In this document: piece by piece, positions 17,308 through 26,422 of the stretch | Layout of the letters: each line of letters begins with the position of its first letter | Position numbering within the stretch: position 1 is the first letter of the stretch | Assembly (NCBI GenBank): GCA_913775095.1 | Contig: CAJYIW010000025.1 | Location: 1 to 64,000, forward strand | Origin: an uncultured Siphonobacter sp. | GTDB taxonomy: Bacteria > Bacteroidota > Bacteroidia > Cytophagales > Spirosomataceae | Direction: 5' to 3' | Length of the DNA: 64,000 bases | Made by a program: the position numbers and the translations under genes | Notes under the pieces: model-generated | The model's input: the letters and a program-made list of their open reading frames with translations, nothing else | What the model was told of the DNA's origin: nothing | The model's database searches: none

Positions 17308-19728
17308 CTAAAAATCAATCGGGGTCTGATACTCGGGCGTTACCTTCACTTCCCGGATCTGCATTAAACGCCTGGATTTACTAAAATCGGGAAGAGACGG
17401 CAAGTCAGCCAGATACGTGGCATTAAAGTACAGGGGGCGAAAATAGAAATCAACTGGAGTGGAGGCGTTCGGTTTTATAAACTGCCGCAGACCAATGACC
17501 CAGGGAGTTCCTTTGTAAAATTCATCGGCCTGTAAGGTAGCACCCTGAAACATCATGCCGGTATCGCCCAGATAATCAACGGATAACCATAGATCATGAA
17601 TGGGGGCTGGCAGTTTCCGGGGTAATTGAATTCTAAATTTTGAAGCACCGGAGGAAGCGTACTTTACATCGAAACAGTGTCCCGGTAAGGAAATTGTATA
17701 ACTGGAACACAGGGGGGAATACGCTTCTTTAACCGTACCTGTGGTTAGGGTGGGTGCTTTCATAAGCCGGGGATAAATCTTCAACTGAACCGTAGTATCA
17801 GGGGAATACATGGTCCAGACGGGTTCGTGGTTCAGGAGTGTTGCTCTGGACAGCAGTAACCGATGCGATCCCTGCACATCTCCAGTCCAAGCATGGAGAG
17901 CCTGCGATTTTTCTAGAACCAGGATATGCACCCGCTTGCCATCCGCTTTCTGAATCTGGATTTCCGTCAGGCCCGGCTGGGGTATGCTTACTAAAAAACG
18001 GTGGCTGTTTTTTTTAACGACAGCCTGGTTATCAGCCTTCACGTTCAGACCTTTACTAACTTCAAAAGCGAACTCCGGGTTGATCCCATCGGGAGAAAAA
18101 AATACATAATGTGATTCATCCAGGCGAGTCAGAGCCTGAGCCGTAGCGTGTAGCAGCGTAATGCCGGAAAGATTCATGCGAAAGGGAAAAATGGCGTTTT
18201 CTCCGCTTTTCAACGGGAAGCCCCCTTTCTCCGGAATGCGGATTTCTTCATTTTTCAGTTTAATCACGAATTGCTGATGAAGCTGATCCTGCATTAAGGT
18301 ATCGTCCTGAAAATTATTAAGAAACAGGAATCCGGAATGACCGTTGCTTCGGATGCTGTACCGGGCATCCCTCGTGTTATCCGGCGTGATTCTTTTCTGA
18401 TTGTCAGGTAAGAAAGTAGCCATTGGAGCCAGCTCGGCTCCGAAGCTACTGGTAAAAAAATGGATGAGTTTTAAGCGATGGTAAGAGGGATTCAACTGTC
18501 CATATTCGCCAATAGGGGCCTGAAAATCGTAAGAGATCTTGGGGTAACCATAGGCTTCATCATTAAAAAAAGCCGTCTTCCCTTTCGGCGTTGAACCTCC
18601 GTGGTACATGTAGTAACCAATGCCGTTGGCACCACTGCCCAGACAACGATTCACCAGAGCATCCATACTTTCGGCCGGTACCCGCGGGCGGCGATTATAG
18701 GTAGTCATAATTCCACCGCTCAATTCCGCACAGAAATACGGATAATCTTCGGACTTGTACCGGACTGGAGCATAGTCCGGCTTCTGGTGTAAGTCGGTAT
18801 ACAGGAAAAAAGGCGACAGGTCTTTTTTCGCAGTCCAGGTTGGATAGGCGTAGGCCGCCGTCACGGGCAGGGTTTCGTTGGGAATAATGGCTGCATTCCC
18901 CCAGCCCGTGGCTGTGTACAGGGGTACCTCCAGTCCGGCCCGGATGGCTAAAGCTTTCAATACCCGTAAGTGATCGGCTCCTAATTCGGCAAATGGATTC
19001 TCATGATCCGCTACGCCCACCCCTTCCTGGTTAGTGGTCAGATCGCGTTCTGCTACGGTGAAATCATAGGGCTGGCCGGGATACGTAAGTCCCCAGGGAG
19101 CCGAGGAATGCTGGTATTCATTTTCCAGCTGAATGCCCCAGACGGGCCCCCCATCTCTGAAAAGTAAGCCCTGCAATTGTTGGCCAATCTGATGGTAAAG
19201 CCGTTCCACATACGTCAGATAGCCCGCATCATTGGACCGTACAGAAAAGGGTTTGGTCATCAGCCAGTCGGGTAGGGCACCACTTCGAATTTCGCCGTGT
19301 CCAAAGGGTCCAATCCGTACAATGGCCCGCAGCTGATGCTTTTTGCAAAGTTCCAGAAAATAGCGAAGGTCCCTTTCTCCCGTCCATACAAACTCGCCTT
19401 CCGTCTCCTCGTGCATATTCCAGAAAACATACGTGGCAATGAGGGAGACCCCACCGGCTTTCATTTTCAGTAAGGATTCTTCCCAATACGCTCGCGGATA
19501 CCGGCTGTAATGAAATTCGCCGGTGATGGGAATACTCGGCTGACCATTGATGGAAAGGTAATAATTAGTAACGTCGAGTTGTTCACCTTTTGAATTGTGC
19601 CCTCCCAGCTTCAGATGATTTTTTCGAATGGCGGGGGGTGTCCACTGGCTAAGGTCAATCGTATGTACCTGAGATTGGGCGGCCATACTGCTTAGCAGCA
19701 GGCCCCCAAGTGAAAGGAATTTTCTCAT
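17308..19728 (-). CDS. GH35 beta-galactosidase, exported
   Basis: 806 residues with signal peptide MRKFLSLGGLLLSSMAAQSQ. The N-terminal TIM barrel shows the GH35 pattern: GEFHYSRYPRAYWEESLLKM, ATYVFWNMHE, RIGPFGHGEIRSGALPDWL, GIQLENEY with acid/base Glu at about 204, and YFCAELSGG with nucleophile Glu at about 335. C-terminal ~400 residues are beta-rich accessory domains. GH35 enzymes remove terminal beta-galactose. The start overlaps the DUF5107 gene's end by four bases (ATGA), implying translational coupling in a GH2-DUF5107-GH35 operon. Its stop is immediately adjacent to the stop of the convergent AraC gene. Confidence 0.92.
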   Translation of the reverse strand: MRKFLSLGGLLLSSMAAQSQVHTIDLSQWTPPAIRKNHLKLGGHNSKGEQLDVTNYYLSINGQPSIPITGEFHYSRYPRAYWEESLLKMKAGGVSLIATYVFWNMHEETEGEFVWTGERDLRYFLELCKKHQLRAIVRIGPFGHGEIRSGALPDWLMTKPFSVRSNDAGYLTYVERLYHQIGQQLQGLLFRDGGPVWGIQLENEYQHSSAPWGLTYPGQPYDFTVAERDLTTNQEGVGVADHENPFAELGADHLRVLKALAIRAGLEVPLYTATGWGNAAIIPNETLPVTAAYAYPTWTAKKDLSPFFLYTDLHQKPDYAPVRYKSEDYPYFCAELSGGIMTTYNRRPRVPAESMDALVNRCLGSGANGIGYYMYHGGSTPKGKTAFFNDEAYGYPKISYDFQAPIGEYGQLNPSYHRLKLIHFFTSSFGAELAPMATFLPDNQKRITPDNTRDARYSIRSNGHSGFLFLNNFQDDTLMQDQLHQQFVIKLKNEEIRIPEKGGFPLKSGENAIFPFRMNLSGITLLHATAQALTRLDESHYVFFSPDGINPEFAFEVSKGLNVKADNQAVVKKNSHRFLVSIPQPGLTEIQIQKADGKRVHILVLEKSQALHAWTGDVQGSHRLLLSRATLLNHEPVWTMYSPDTTVQLKIYPRLMKAPTLTTGTVKEAYSPLCSSYTISLPGHCFDVKYASSGASKFRIQLPRKLPAPIHDLWLSVDYLGDTGMMFQGATLQADEFYKGTPWVIGLRQFIKPNASTPVDFYFRPLYFNATYLADLPSLPDFSKSRRLMQIREVKVTPEYQTPIDF

Positions 19729-22700
19729 GCAAAATCAGGATTGGCCTTCAGAAGTATAGACTGGTGGTGATGTTGCAGAGCTCCCAGATGATTGACGTTG
19801 AGTTGCAGAACACGTTCAAAACATTCGTTAGCCCGATCGGCCTCTCCTAAACCCAGGTAACCCAGTCCCATCATATATTGGCAGTGGATGTAGTTACGCT
19901 GGTTTAAATCCGCGTCGAAAACCAACAAATCTGGTAGTGAAACCGCAAAATAATCCAGCTTGATTTCATCCCGGAGATGAGCTTTTCCAAAAGCAATCAG
20001 CCGGGTAAAAAGCTCCTGAGCGTCCGTGGTTTCTCCCCGTTTTGTACGGGCCAGTCCCTGATACAAAATCTGATCGGGCTGAGCGTCGTTGTAAAAGATC
20101 GCCTGAGCTGGCTCGGATTTCCCCTGTATGGCTTTTTCAAACGATTGACTGGCCGAAGAAAAATCATTCAGACCCTCGTAAGCCAGTCCTTCGAGGTAAA
20201 AGAGATCATTTTCCGGTGTTCCGAAAAGTTTACCTTCGCCCAGATTATGCGGGTATACCTGAGCATTCTTCAGGCAGGATAACGCCTGATCGTACGCTTT
20301 ATTCTGCAAATGTTTCCGGGCTAACTCGGTGAGAGCAATCCGGTACTGCGTCGTGACTTTTCCTTCGCCGCCTTCCCAGGGATGAAACTGACGCTTCGCA
20401 AGTAATGCTAAGGCCTTTTCGTGATCACCTAACTGATTATGGAGCGTAATAGCTTCTAAATACAGATCATCCCGTTCAAGGGTCTGTTTCCACTGCTTTT
20501 CCAGTAAGGTCAGCCGTTGGGTGGGAGCGTAGTTGAGCTTTTTGTACAACTGATCCAGTTCCATCAATACCCGGGAATCGCTGGGATCCAGGGCATAGGC
20601 TCTTTCCAGGGTGGAAAGGGCTTTGGGAATGTCCTGCTGTTTATTATGATACGCTAGTGTTAGATTTCTCCACACGGTTGGGAATTGAGGTGCCTGCTCG
20701 GCACACGCCTCCCAGCACTGAATCGCTTCAGGGTATTGACGGTGAGCGTACCAGAAATTTCCTAAACCGTAATAGGCGTTCGGGCAGGGCTGAGGGGATA
20801 CCTGCGTCACCCAGTCCAGTATTTTTTTCTCCGCCAGCCGATTCGGAAACAGGAAATCAGGACTGGCCTGCTCCGCTTTGGCCAGATCATCTTCGTAGGC
20901 ATTTCCAATCTGGGCCTGGAGATACCCTCGCAGGAAATGAACCATGGCATCAACCGTCGGCTTATTGCTCATGTACTGGTCAAGCAAAAGAAGGGCTTCC
21001 GCAAATTGACCCGCGGCCATATAATCAAGGGTATAGTCCATATACGAATGAACATAATCCCGCATTCGTTCTTTATACGTTAACCAGCCTTCCTGATCCT
21101 CCAGCTGGAGGAGCTCAAAGGCAATGCCAAACTGAAATAAATCCAGCTTTAAACTTTCCTGAGCATAGGCAATGGCTTCGCGATTGCGGCCCAACTTACG
21201 CAGGATCAATACATTCAGATGACGAGCGTTAAAACCATGGGTATTGCGAAGGAGCGATTTTTCAATGTGTTCTAAAGCAGTGGCATAGGTTCCCTTCCGA
21301 CAGTCCAGTCGGGCTAGTTCCAGGTAAGCGACATCCTGTAAAGCTGCATTCCAGGTACATTTATAAAAGCTGGTATAAGCTTCGTCGAACCGTTCCAGCT
21401 GACTCAAACAGAGCCCGAGATTATACAGGGGTTCTGCTTCAAAAGGATTAGGATTCCTTTGGGTTAACGTTTCGACGGCTTTCCGGAAGTAAGGTTCCGC
21501 TTTGCTCCACTGGCCGCGTTTGTAATACCATAAGCCCAGGGCATTGTTGCAACGACTGTCTTTCGCATCACGACGGAGCCCTTCTTCGTAATAATCGGTT
21601 GCCAGAAAAGTAGCGTGCCGGTATTGCTCCAAATGCAAACCCGTCAGATACAGTTGTTCGAGCGTTTCCACATCAGCGGGAGCTTTCGCTGCCTCGGCTG
21701 GCTCTGGAATTTCTGTTTCCACCGGAACTTCGGGTTGATACTCAACTAACAAGGTTCCCTCCGCTGAGAGTACCTGAACCTTCAGGGGGCCGGATTGCTC
21801 TGCTTTCTCGAATAGGGTGGTCTGGAAAGGGTTTTCAGGAGAAAGATCTACGGTTAGTTTGAAAAGAACTTCCCGACCACGAAAGAGCTGAACCAGGGCA
21901 TTGGGATATTCAGCCATGGTGTAAACTTTGACCTCTATCTGAGGACTGGCCACTTCCAGGTTAACCGCTGCTTCTTTCGTTGCGTTCTTGATTAAGCCAA
22001 TCTCACTGTAGGGCATGAAGTACTGAACAAATTGCCGCTCTTCGTTAGGCATGATCCAGGAAAAATCGGGCTGATTATCGGTGAATACCCCCGTCATTAA
22101 TTCAATGTAAGGTCCATCTTCGTCCGTCAGATTGCGGTCCCAGGCATGACCAAACGCACCATTCCCCCAGGTCCACTGTTTTTTGCCAGGTGAAAGATGA
22201 TGATTTGCTACGTGTAACAAACCGCCTTTCGTGTCATGCTCATACCCACCCATGAAGTCGTATTTCGAGGCAATGGCCATGTAGGAGGTAGGCACCGGAA
22301 TATTCCTGTACCGCGAAATGTCCGTTCCGGGGGAATAATCCACTTTGTAATACGTGCCTTTAGCGATGGGAAATGAAGAAACATCCCGTTTGCCGTGGTC
22401 AAAAACAGCATAGACGTCGGGGGGGAAAACCGACTGGTAATCATCATTCACCTTTACGGCCGGATTAGCCCACCAAAGAAAGGTCTGCGGGGTTTGCGTA
22501 CGATTGTACAACACGCCCCTGATTTCCAGATAGGCCTTGTCCGGATACAGGGTAAAGCCTGCCATACCTTTCGTCTGAAACATACGCTCTACTTCACTAA
22601 CCCAGACCGTTCTGGAACCGTCGGAATGTTCTTCCGTCGCAAAATCAATCGGATCAAAGGTACTGGGGCGGTGGTGCTGGGGCCAGTTGAATTCGATGCC

Positions 22701-23051
22701 TCCGGAAATCCAGGGCCCTGTCAAGCCTACCAGGGCGGGCTTAATAACCTGATTATAATAAATGAAATGACGGTTTTTGACTTTATCAAAAGCCATCTGG
22801 ACCCGTCCGCCGATTTCTGGTAAAATCATGATGCGGAGGTATTTATTTTCCAGAAAAAGAGCCTTGTACGTTTTTTCGCGTTTTTCGTCTTCAATGCTTT
22901 CAATGACCGCATGCGGATATACTACGCCACTACTACCCTGATACACTCTTTTTTCCAGGAACATGGGGTTTTTCTCCGGCTTTCCCGTAGCATAAGTTGG
23001 AATGATTACCTCTTCCTGCCAGAGTAATACTTCATTCGAGTCAAAGTTCAT
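19725..23051 (-). CDS. DUF5107 domain plus TPR-repeat protein, cytoplasmic
   Basis: 1108 residues, no signal peptide (starts MNFDSNEVLLWQEEVIIPTY). The first ~370 residues form a DUF5107-type, mutarotase-like beta domain: NKYLRIMILPEIGGRVQMAFD, GPWISGGIEFNWPQHHRP, GPYIELMTGVFTDNQPDFSW. From about residue 470 onward tetratricopeptide repeats continue to the end (e.g. RCNNALGLWYYKRGQWSKAE, PLYNLGLCLSQLERFDEAYT, LYYLEGLAYEGL-like units). The function of this architecture is not established. It is transcribed after GH2 (30-base gap) and coupled to GH35 by a 4-base overlap, so it belongs to the PUL. A cytoplasmic sugar-processing or scaffold role is inference. Confidence 0.8.
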   Translation of the reverse strand: MNFDSNEVLLWQEEVIIPTYATGKPEKNPMFLEKRVYQGSSGVVYPHAVIESIEDEKREKTYKALFLENKYLRIMILPEIGGRVQMAFDKVKNRHFIYYNQVIKPALVGLTGPWISGGIEFNWPQHHRPSTFDPIDFATEEHSDGSRTVWVSEVERMFQTKGMAGFTLYPDKAYLEIRGVLYNRTQTPQTFLWWANPAVKVNDDYQSVFPPDVYAVFDHGKRDVSSFPIAKGTYYKVDYSPGTDISRYRNIPVPTSYMAIASKYDFMGGYEHDTKGGLLHVANHHLSPGKKQWTWGNGAFGHAWDRNLTDEDGPYIELMTGVFTDNQPDFSWIMPNEERQFVQYFMPYSEIGLIKNATKEAAVNLEVASPQIEVKVYTMAEYPNALVQLFRGREVLFKLTVDLSPENPFQTTLFEKAEQSGPLKVQVLSAEGTLLVEYQPEVPVETEIPEPAEAAKAPADVETLEQLYLTGLHLEQYRHATFLATDYYEEGLRRDAKDSRCNNALGLWYYKRGQWSKAEPYFRKAVETLTQRNPNPFEAEPLYNLGLCLSQLERFDEAYTSFYKCTWNAALQDVAYLELARLDCRKGTYATALEHIEKSLLRNTHGFNARHLNVLILRKLGRNREAIAYAQESLKLDLFQFGIAFELLQLEDQEGWLTYKERMRDYVHSYMDYTLDYMAAGQFAEALLLLDQYMSNKPTVDAMVHFLRGYLQAQIGNAYEDDLAKAEQASPDFLFPNRLAEKKILDWVTQVSPQPCPNAYYGLGNFWYAHRQYPEAIQCWEACAEQAPQFPTVWRNLTLAYHNKQQDIPKALSTLERAYALDPSDSRVLMELDQLYKKLNYAPTQRLTLLEKQWKQTLERDDLYLEAITLHNQLGDHEKALALLAKRQFHPWEGGEGKVTTQYRIALTELARKHLQNKAYDQALSCLKNAQVYPHNLGEGKLFGTPENDLFYLEGLAYEGLNDFSSASQSFEKAIQGKSEPAQAIFYNDAQPDQILYQGLARTKRGETTDAQELFTRLIAFGKAHLRDEIKLDYFAVSLPDLLVFDADLNQRNYIHCQYMMGLGYLGLGEADRANECFERVLQLNVNHLGALQHHHQSILLKANPDFA

Positions 23052-23081
23052 AAGGCTGATCCGTCTAAATCGTATGATGAG

Positions 23082-25928
23082 TTAGTTGACTAATGCTTGT
23101 AAATCAGAAGTGTTAAGAATCTGAGTAGGGTTGAACTTCGTACTGTTCAGGTACGTAAGCAGGCTGTGCCGAAACTGGCGGGCTGCCGGACGATTACCCA
23201 GATCATTTTCCAGATCCACGCTGCAAATCATCAGTTTGCCTTTTCCAACTTTCCCTTCAAAAGCGAGGGAGAGCTTACGATTTTCAAACCAGGTATCAAT
23301 CGGCTGCACCAGGGGTTTGATGGACGGTTCCATGCCATCCAGACGAATCGTCTGAGCTTTGGTGACGATATCCCACCACTGATAATTGCTGTGATACTGC
23401 GTGGGAAACTGTGCAAACAAGGGGTGTTTAGGATCGCACAGGATGCCCAGGGTATGAGGGGGCTGATTGTTCGTCCAGGACGTATTCCAGAACACGCTCG
23501 AGAAGCCAATGGCCACTTCCGCTCCTTTTCCTTCTTTGATTTTTCCGTAGGGTAACCACAACACGCTGGCTCCCTCTTCGAGTTTCCGGAGGACATCCGC
23601 AGTTAATTCACGGGTAACTACTACTTTACCTGATTCGGCAACGGGCTGATCCGGGTATACCCAGAAATCCCAGCGATTCTGAATATCCGTTCCTTTCAGA
23701 CTCACTACCAGTTGCAGTTGCTCAGCTTTTTTGAGTCCAGCCAGATCGAAACTGATGTTTCCGATGGGCTGACCGTTCGCAAACGTAATAGTCTCCTTCT
23801 GCAACGAACCTGTACGAATGGTTTTGCCGGCCTGATTCACAATTTTCCAAACTACCGTTTGGTTGACCAGTTCCCGGGCCCCGAAGTGAGCCACTTCAAT
23901 ATCGGCCTTAAAGCGATCAGAGTTTAGATAGATGACTTTATCCATTCTCGAGAGCAGGACGGTAGAATTACAGAAGGTGCGGTACTCTTCGGGCGTGGTG
24001 TATCCCTTGCTTTCCCAGAAGACGTCCAAAGCTCCTACCAGGGCAGTGCCCTGACCGGGGAAATCGTGCAGGCCTAATAATTGAAAGCCACCAAAACCGG
24101 GTGTTCGGAGAGCCGCTTCTATATCTGCTTTGTAACAAAGGGTTTGCAAACGACCGGATGCTTTCAGGAAATCTTCAGCCTGATGGGCCATGCCGTGCTC
24201 TTTCAGTGATTCCTGAAAAATTTCAAAGTTAGTAGCTTTCACTACGCCCTTGTATTTTGGGATTTCGTTAAAGTTAGGAAACACGCACCACTGACCAATT
24301 TCATGACTTACGTAGGGCACTTTGGAAAAAGCCGTAATCTCCCGCCAGTCATAAGTAGTTTTGGGAGCCTGACTGTTAATAATACTTTTCAAACCTTCGC
24401 CCCAACGCTGAACGCGGGCATCTGGCAAAATATGAAATTGATTTTCTGACAGGGCAGGCCATCCGGCACCGCTGGTATATATACGTCTGGCATCTTTGGC
24501 TTTAAAATGATCAACCCAGCGTCCAAGAAATTCATTTTGATTAGGACCACCGGGTTCATTCCCGTAAGACATCATGCAAAACGAAGGATGATTGCCATAG
24601 GTATCCAGAATTCGCTCGGATTCGCGGTAAATAAAATCGTCGACCGTACCTCCCGTACCTACGGCACTGCCCTGATTGGCCCAGAGAGGACTTTCTACGT
24701 ATAGATACATCCCCAGTCGGTCTGCTACTTCAAAAGCCACTTTGGGAGGACACCAGGAATGAAAGCGAAGGTGATTTAAACCATAGCACTGGGCCGTTTT
24801 CATGATTTTCTCCCAATAAGCCGGAGTTGTTGGCGGATAACCCGTTAGAGGAAAAGTGGCACATTCCACATCGCCCCGAAGAAATATGGGTTTTCCGTTA
24901 ATCGTAATGTGCGTGCCTTGAGTGCCTACTTCCCGCATGCCAAAAGCATCTTTCCGCTGATGCATCATCCGGCCATTCTGATCCAGTAACTGAACGTCCA
25001 GTTCGTAGACATTAGGGTTGAATTCGTCCCAGAGCTGAGCATTCGCAATCGCATAGGAAGCCATAACCTGCGTTTGCTCGGATGAGAAAGAAACTTCCTT
25101 ACTTAATTCTGGTAAGGGAGTAGCTGAGCCTTTGATAGGCTTAGCCTTTAGCACCAGCTTTCCAGTGAAGACCTGGTGTCTTCGCTGAATTAAGGAAATA
25201 GCCACATCTATGCTTTGGCTGGAGAGCTTGGGGTAAATCTTCACCTGACTGATATGGGTAGGCTCAGACCTATGCAGGGAAAGATCGCCGACAAGTCCAT
25301 TCCAGTTGGTTTGCGTATGGTCCGCAATACTGTGCGAGTTAGGCCCCAGATGAAGTTTAGTTCGGTTATCAACCCGGATCGTAATGACATTCTTTCCGGG
25401 TTTTAAATAGGTTCCTACTTCGTAATCGTGGGGAGCAACCAGGCTATTCTGGCTGCCCGAAAACTGTCCGTTAACGAAGAGGGAAGTTTCCCAATGGCAT
25501 CGCTCTAAATGGAGAATAATCCGCTTTTTAGACCAGTTTTCAGGAATATCAACGGTTCGACGATACCAGGCTACGCCCGCGTAATATTTATTAGGTTTTA
25601 ACCAGAAGGGGATTTTAATATCGCCGGTTCTGTATTTTTTAAAAGCTTCGGATTTAAAATAGGTACTGTCAAAGATATCACCCGTCCAGGGGGTATCGAG
25701 TGTTACCTTATTCCCTTTATCATTTTCAGTTAAAGAGCCTGGTAGACGAACCTGATCGTCGAATTTGCTATTCCACCAGTGGGCTTTCAGGCCTATGTCT
25801 TCGTGATCTAAACGTAACTCCCAGGTTCCAGCCAGAGAAATGGAGTTGGTCTGCTGGGCCCGGCACGATCCGGAGAACAGGGTAAATATGATGAGCCCAA
25901 GTACTAACTTCAAAGGAGTGAATTGCAT
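23082..25928 (-). CDS. GH2-family beta-glycosidase lipoprotein
   Basis: 948 residues. Lipoprotein signal (VLGLIIFTLFSGSC, Cys22). GH2 architecture: sugar-binding jelly roll (SLAGTWELRLD, WYRRTVDIPENW, GQFSGSQNSLVAPHDYEV), immunoglobulin-like domain, then TIM barrel with GKPIFLRGDVECA, NHLRFHSWCPP, acid/base in MSYGNEPGG (Glu ~458) and nucleophile in VSHEIGQW (Glu ~543), followed by a long C-terminal region. GH2 includes beta-galactosidases, glucuronidases and mannosidases; which it is cannot be read here, although beta-galactosidase-like action fits the adjacent GH35. First gene of the GH2-DUF5107-GH35 operon. A repeated 29-bp element lies about 70 bases upstream of the start. Confidence 0.9.
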   Translation of the reverse strand: MQFTPLKLVLGLIIFTLFSGSCRAQQTNSISLAGTWELRLDHEDIGLKAHWWNSKFDDQVRLPGSLTENDKGNKVTLDTPWTGDIFDSTYFKSEAFKKYRTGDIKIPFWLKPNKYYAGVAWYRRTVDIPENWSKKRIILHLERCHWETSLFVNGQFSGSQNSLVAPHDYEVGTYLKPGKNVITIRVDNRTKLHLGPNSHSIADHTQTNWNGLVGDLSLHRSEPTHISQVKIYPKLSSQSIDVAISLIQRRHQVFTGKLVLKAKPIKGSATPLPELSKEVSFSSEQTQVMASYAIANAQLWDEFNPNVYELDVQLLDQNGRMMHQRKDAFGMREVGTQGTHITINGKPIFLRGDVECATFPLTGYPPTTPAYWEKIMKTAQCYGLNHLRFHSWCPPKVAFEVADRLGMYLYVESPLWANQGSAVGTGGTVDDFIYRESERILDTYGNHPSFCMMSYGNEPGGPNQNEFLGRWVDHFKAKDARRIYTSGAGWPALSENQFHILPDARVQRWGEGLKSIINSQAPKTTYDWREITAFSKVPYVSHEIGQWCVFPNFNEIPKYKGVVKATNFEIFQESLKEHGMAHQAEDFLKASGRLQTLCYKADIEAALRTPGFGGFQLLGLHDFPGQGTALVGALDVFWESKGYTTPEEYRTFCNSTVLLSRMDKVIYLNSDRFKADIEVAHFGARELVNQTVVWKIVNQAGKTIRTGSLQKETITFANGQPIGNISFDLAGLKKAEQLQLVVSLKGTDIQNRWDFWVYPDQPVAESGKVVVTRELTADVLRKLEEGASVLWLPYGKIKEGKGAEVAIGFSSVFWNTSWTNNQPPHTLGILCDPKHPLFAQFPTQYHSNYQWWDIVTKAQTIRLDGMEPSIKPLVQPIDTWFENRKLSLAFEGKVGKGKLMICSVDLENDLGNRPAARQFRHSLLTYLNSTKFNPTQILNTSDLQALVN

Positions 25929-25996
25929 AGGAGTACGAGTAAGTTATAAATGTTTCCTGCAAAAAAATCAATTTTTTCATGGCAAAACCATAGCTT

Positions 25997-26025
25997 TTTT
26001 TTTGAAAAAGATGGATAATAGTATG
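25997..26025 (+). promoter_or_regulatory. Repeated 29-bp sequence, candidate operator copy 2
   Basis: Matches 16391-16419 at 28 of 29 positions, same orientation on the plus strand. It lies 69-97 bases upstream of the GH2 start (25928, minus strand). Flanking bases differ completely, so this is a short conserved element and not part of a longer duplication. Candidate site for the PUL's AraC regulator. Confidence 0.5.
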
Positions 26026-26372
26026 GCATTGTCTCTAAGATTCAAAGAGAGAGTGGTGAGAGTTTAAAGAAAGGGTTGGGACTATACTTTCTGTCGGTAG
26101 CAAGCTGAAATTTCTATCCTCATACCCGAAACTAATTTGATCTTAAGAATACATCGTATTTACTGTTAAAACTCTTTTCAATAAATCACTTTTCAGTTGT
26201 ATAATCTGCATTATGTTAAATAAATTAAGAGTATGTTAACGCAGCTTATTCCTGTTTCTACCCTTTTCCCAGATTCGATACTGGCAGACGGATGAGTCAG
26301 GTATCCTACCGATTGGGTAGCCACTTTTGCCGGATGAGTAACAAAAAGAAGCGAACGCCTGCACTGGAGTCT

Positions 26373-26380
26373 TACTTTTG
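26373..26380 (+). promoter_or_regulatory. Bacteroidota-type -7 promoter box
   Basis: TACTTTTG fits the TAnnTTTG consensus of Bacteroidota sigma-A promoters and lies 42 bases upstream of the histidine kinase start. No clear -33 TTG is seen, so the call is tentative. Confidence 0.35.
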
Positions 26381-26422
26381 AGTGAACTAATGGATCCCCG
26401 GCATTTCTACGATTGAATTTCT

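Larger units (their letters stand above)
25929..26422. other. Divergent intergenic region between GH2 and the sensor kinase
   Basis: About 494 bases, AT-rich. It holds the second copy of the 29-bp repeat (25997-26025) and a TAnnTTTG-type box at 26373-26380. Both the GH2 operon (minus) and the histidine kinase operon (plus) must be started from here. No open frame with recognisable content. Confidence 0.6.
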
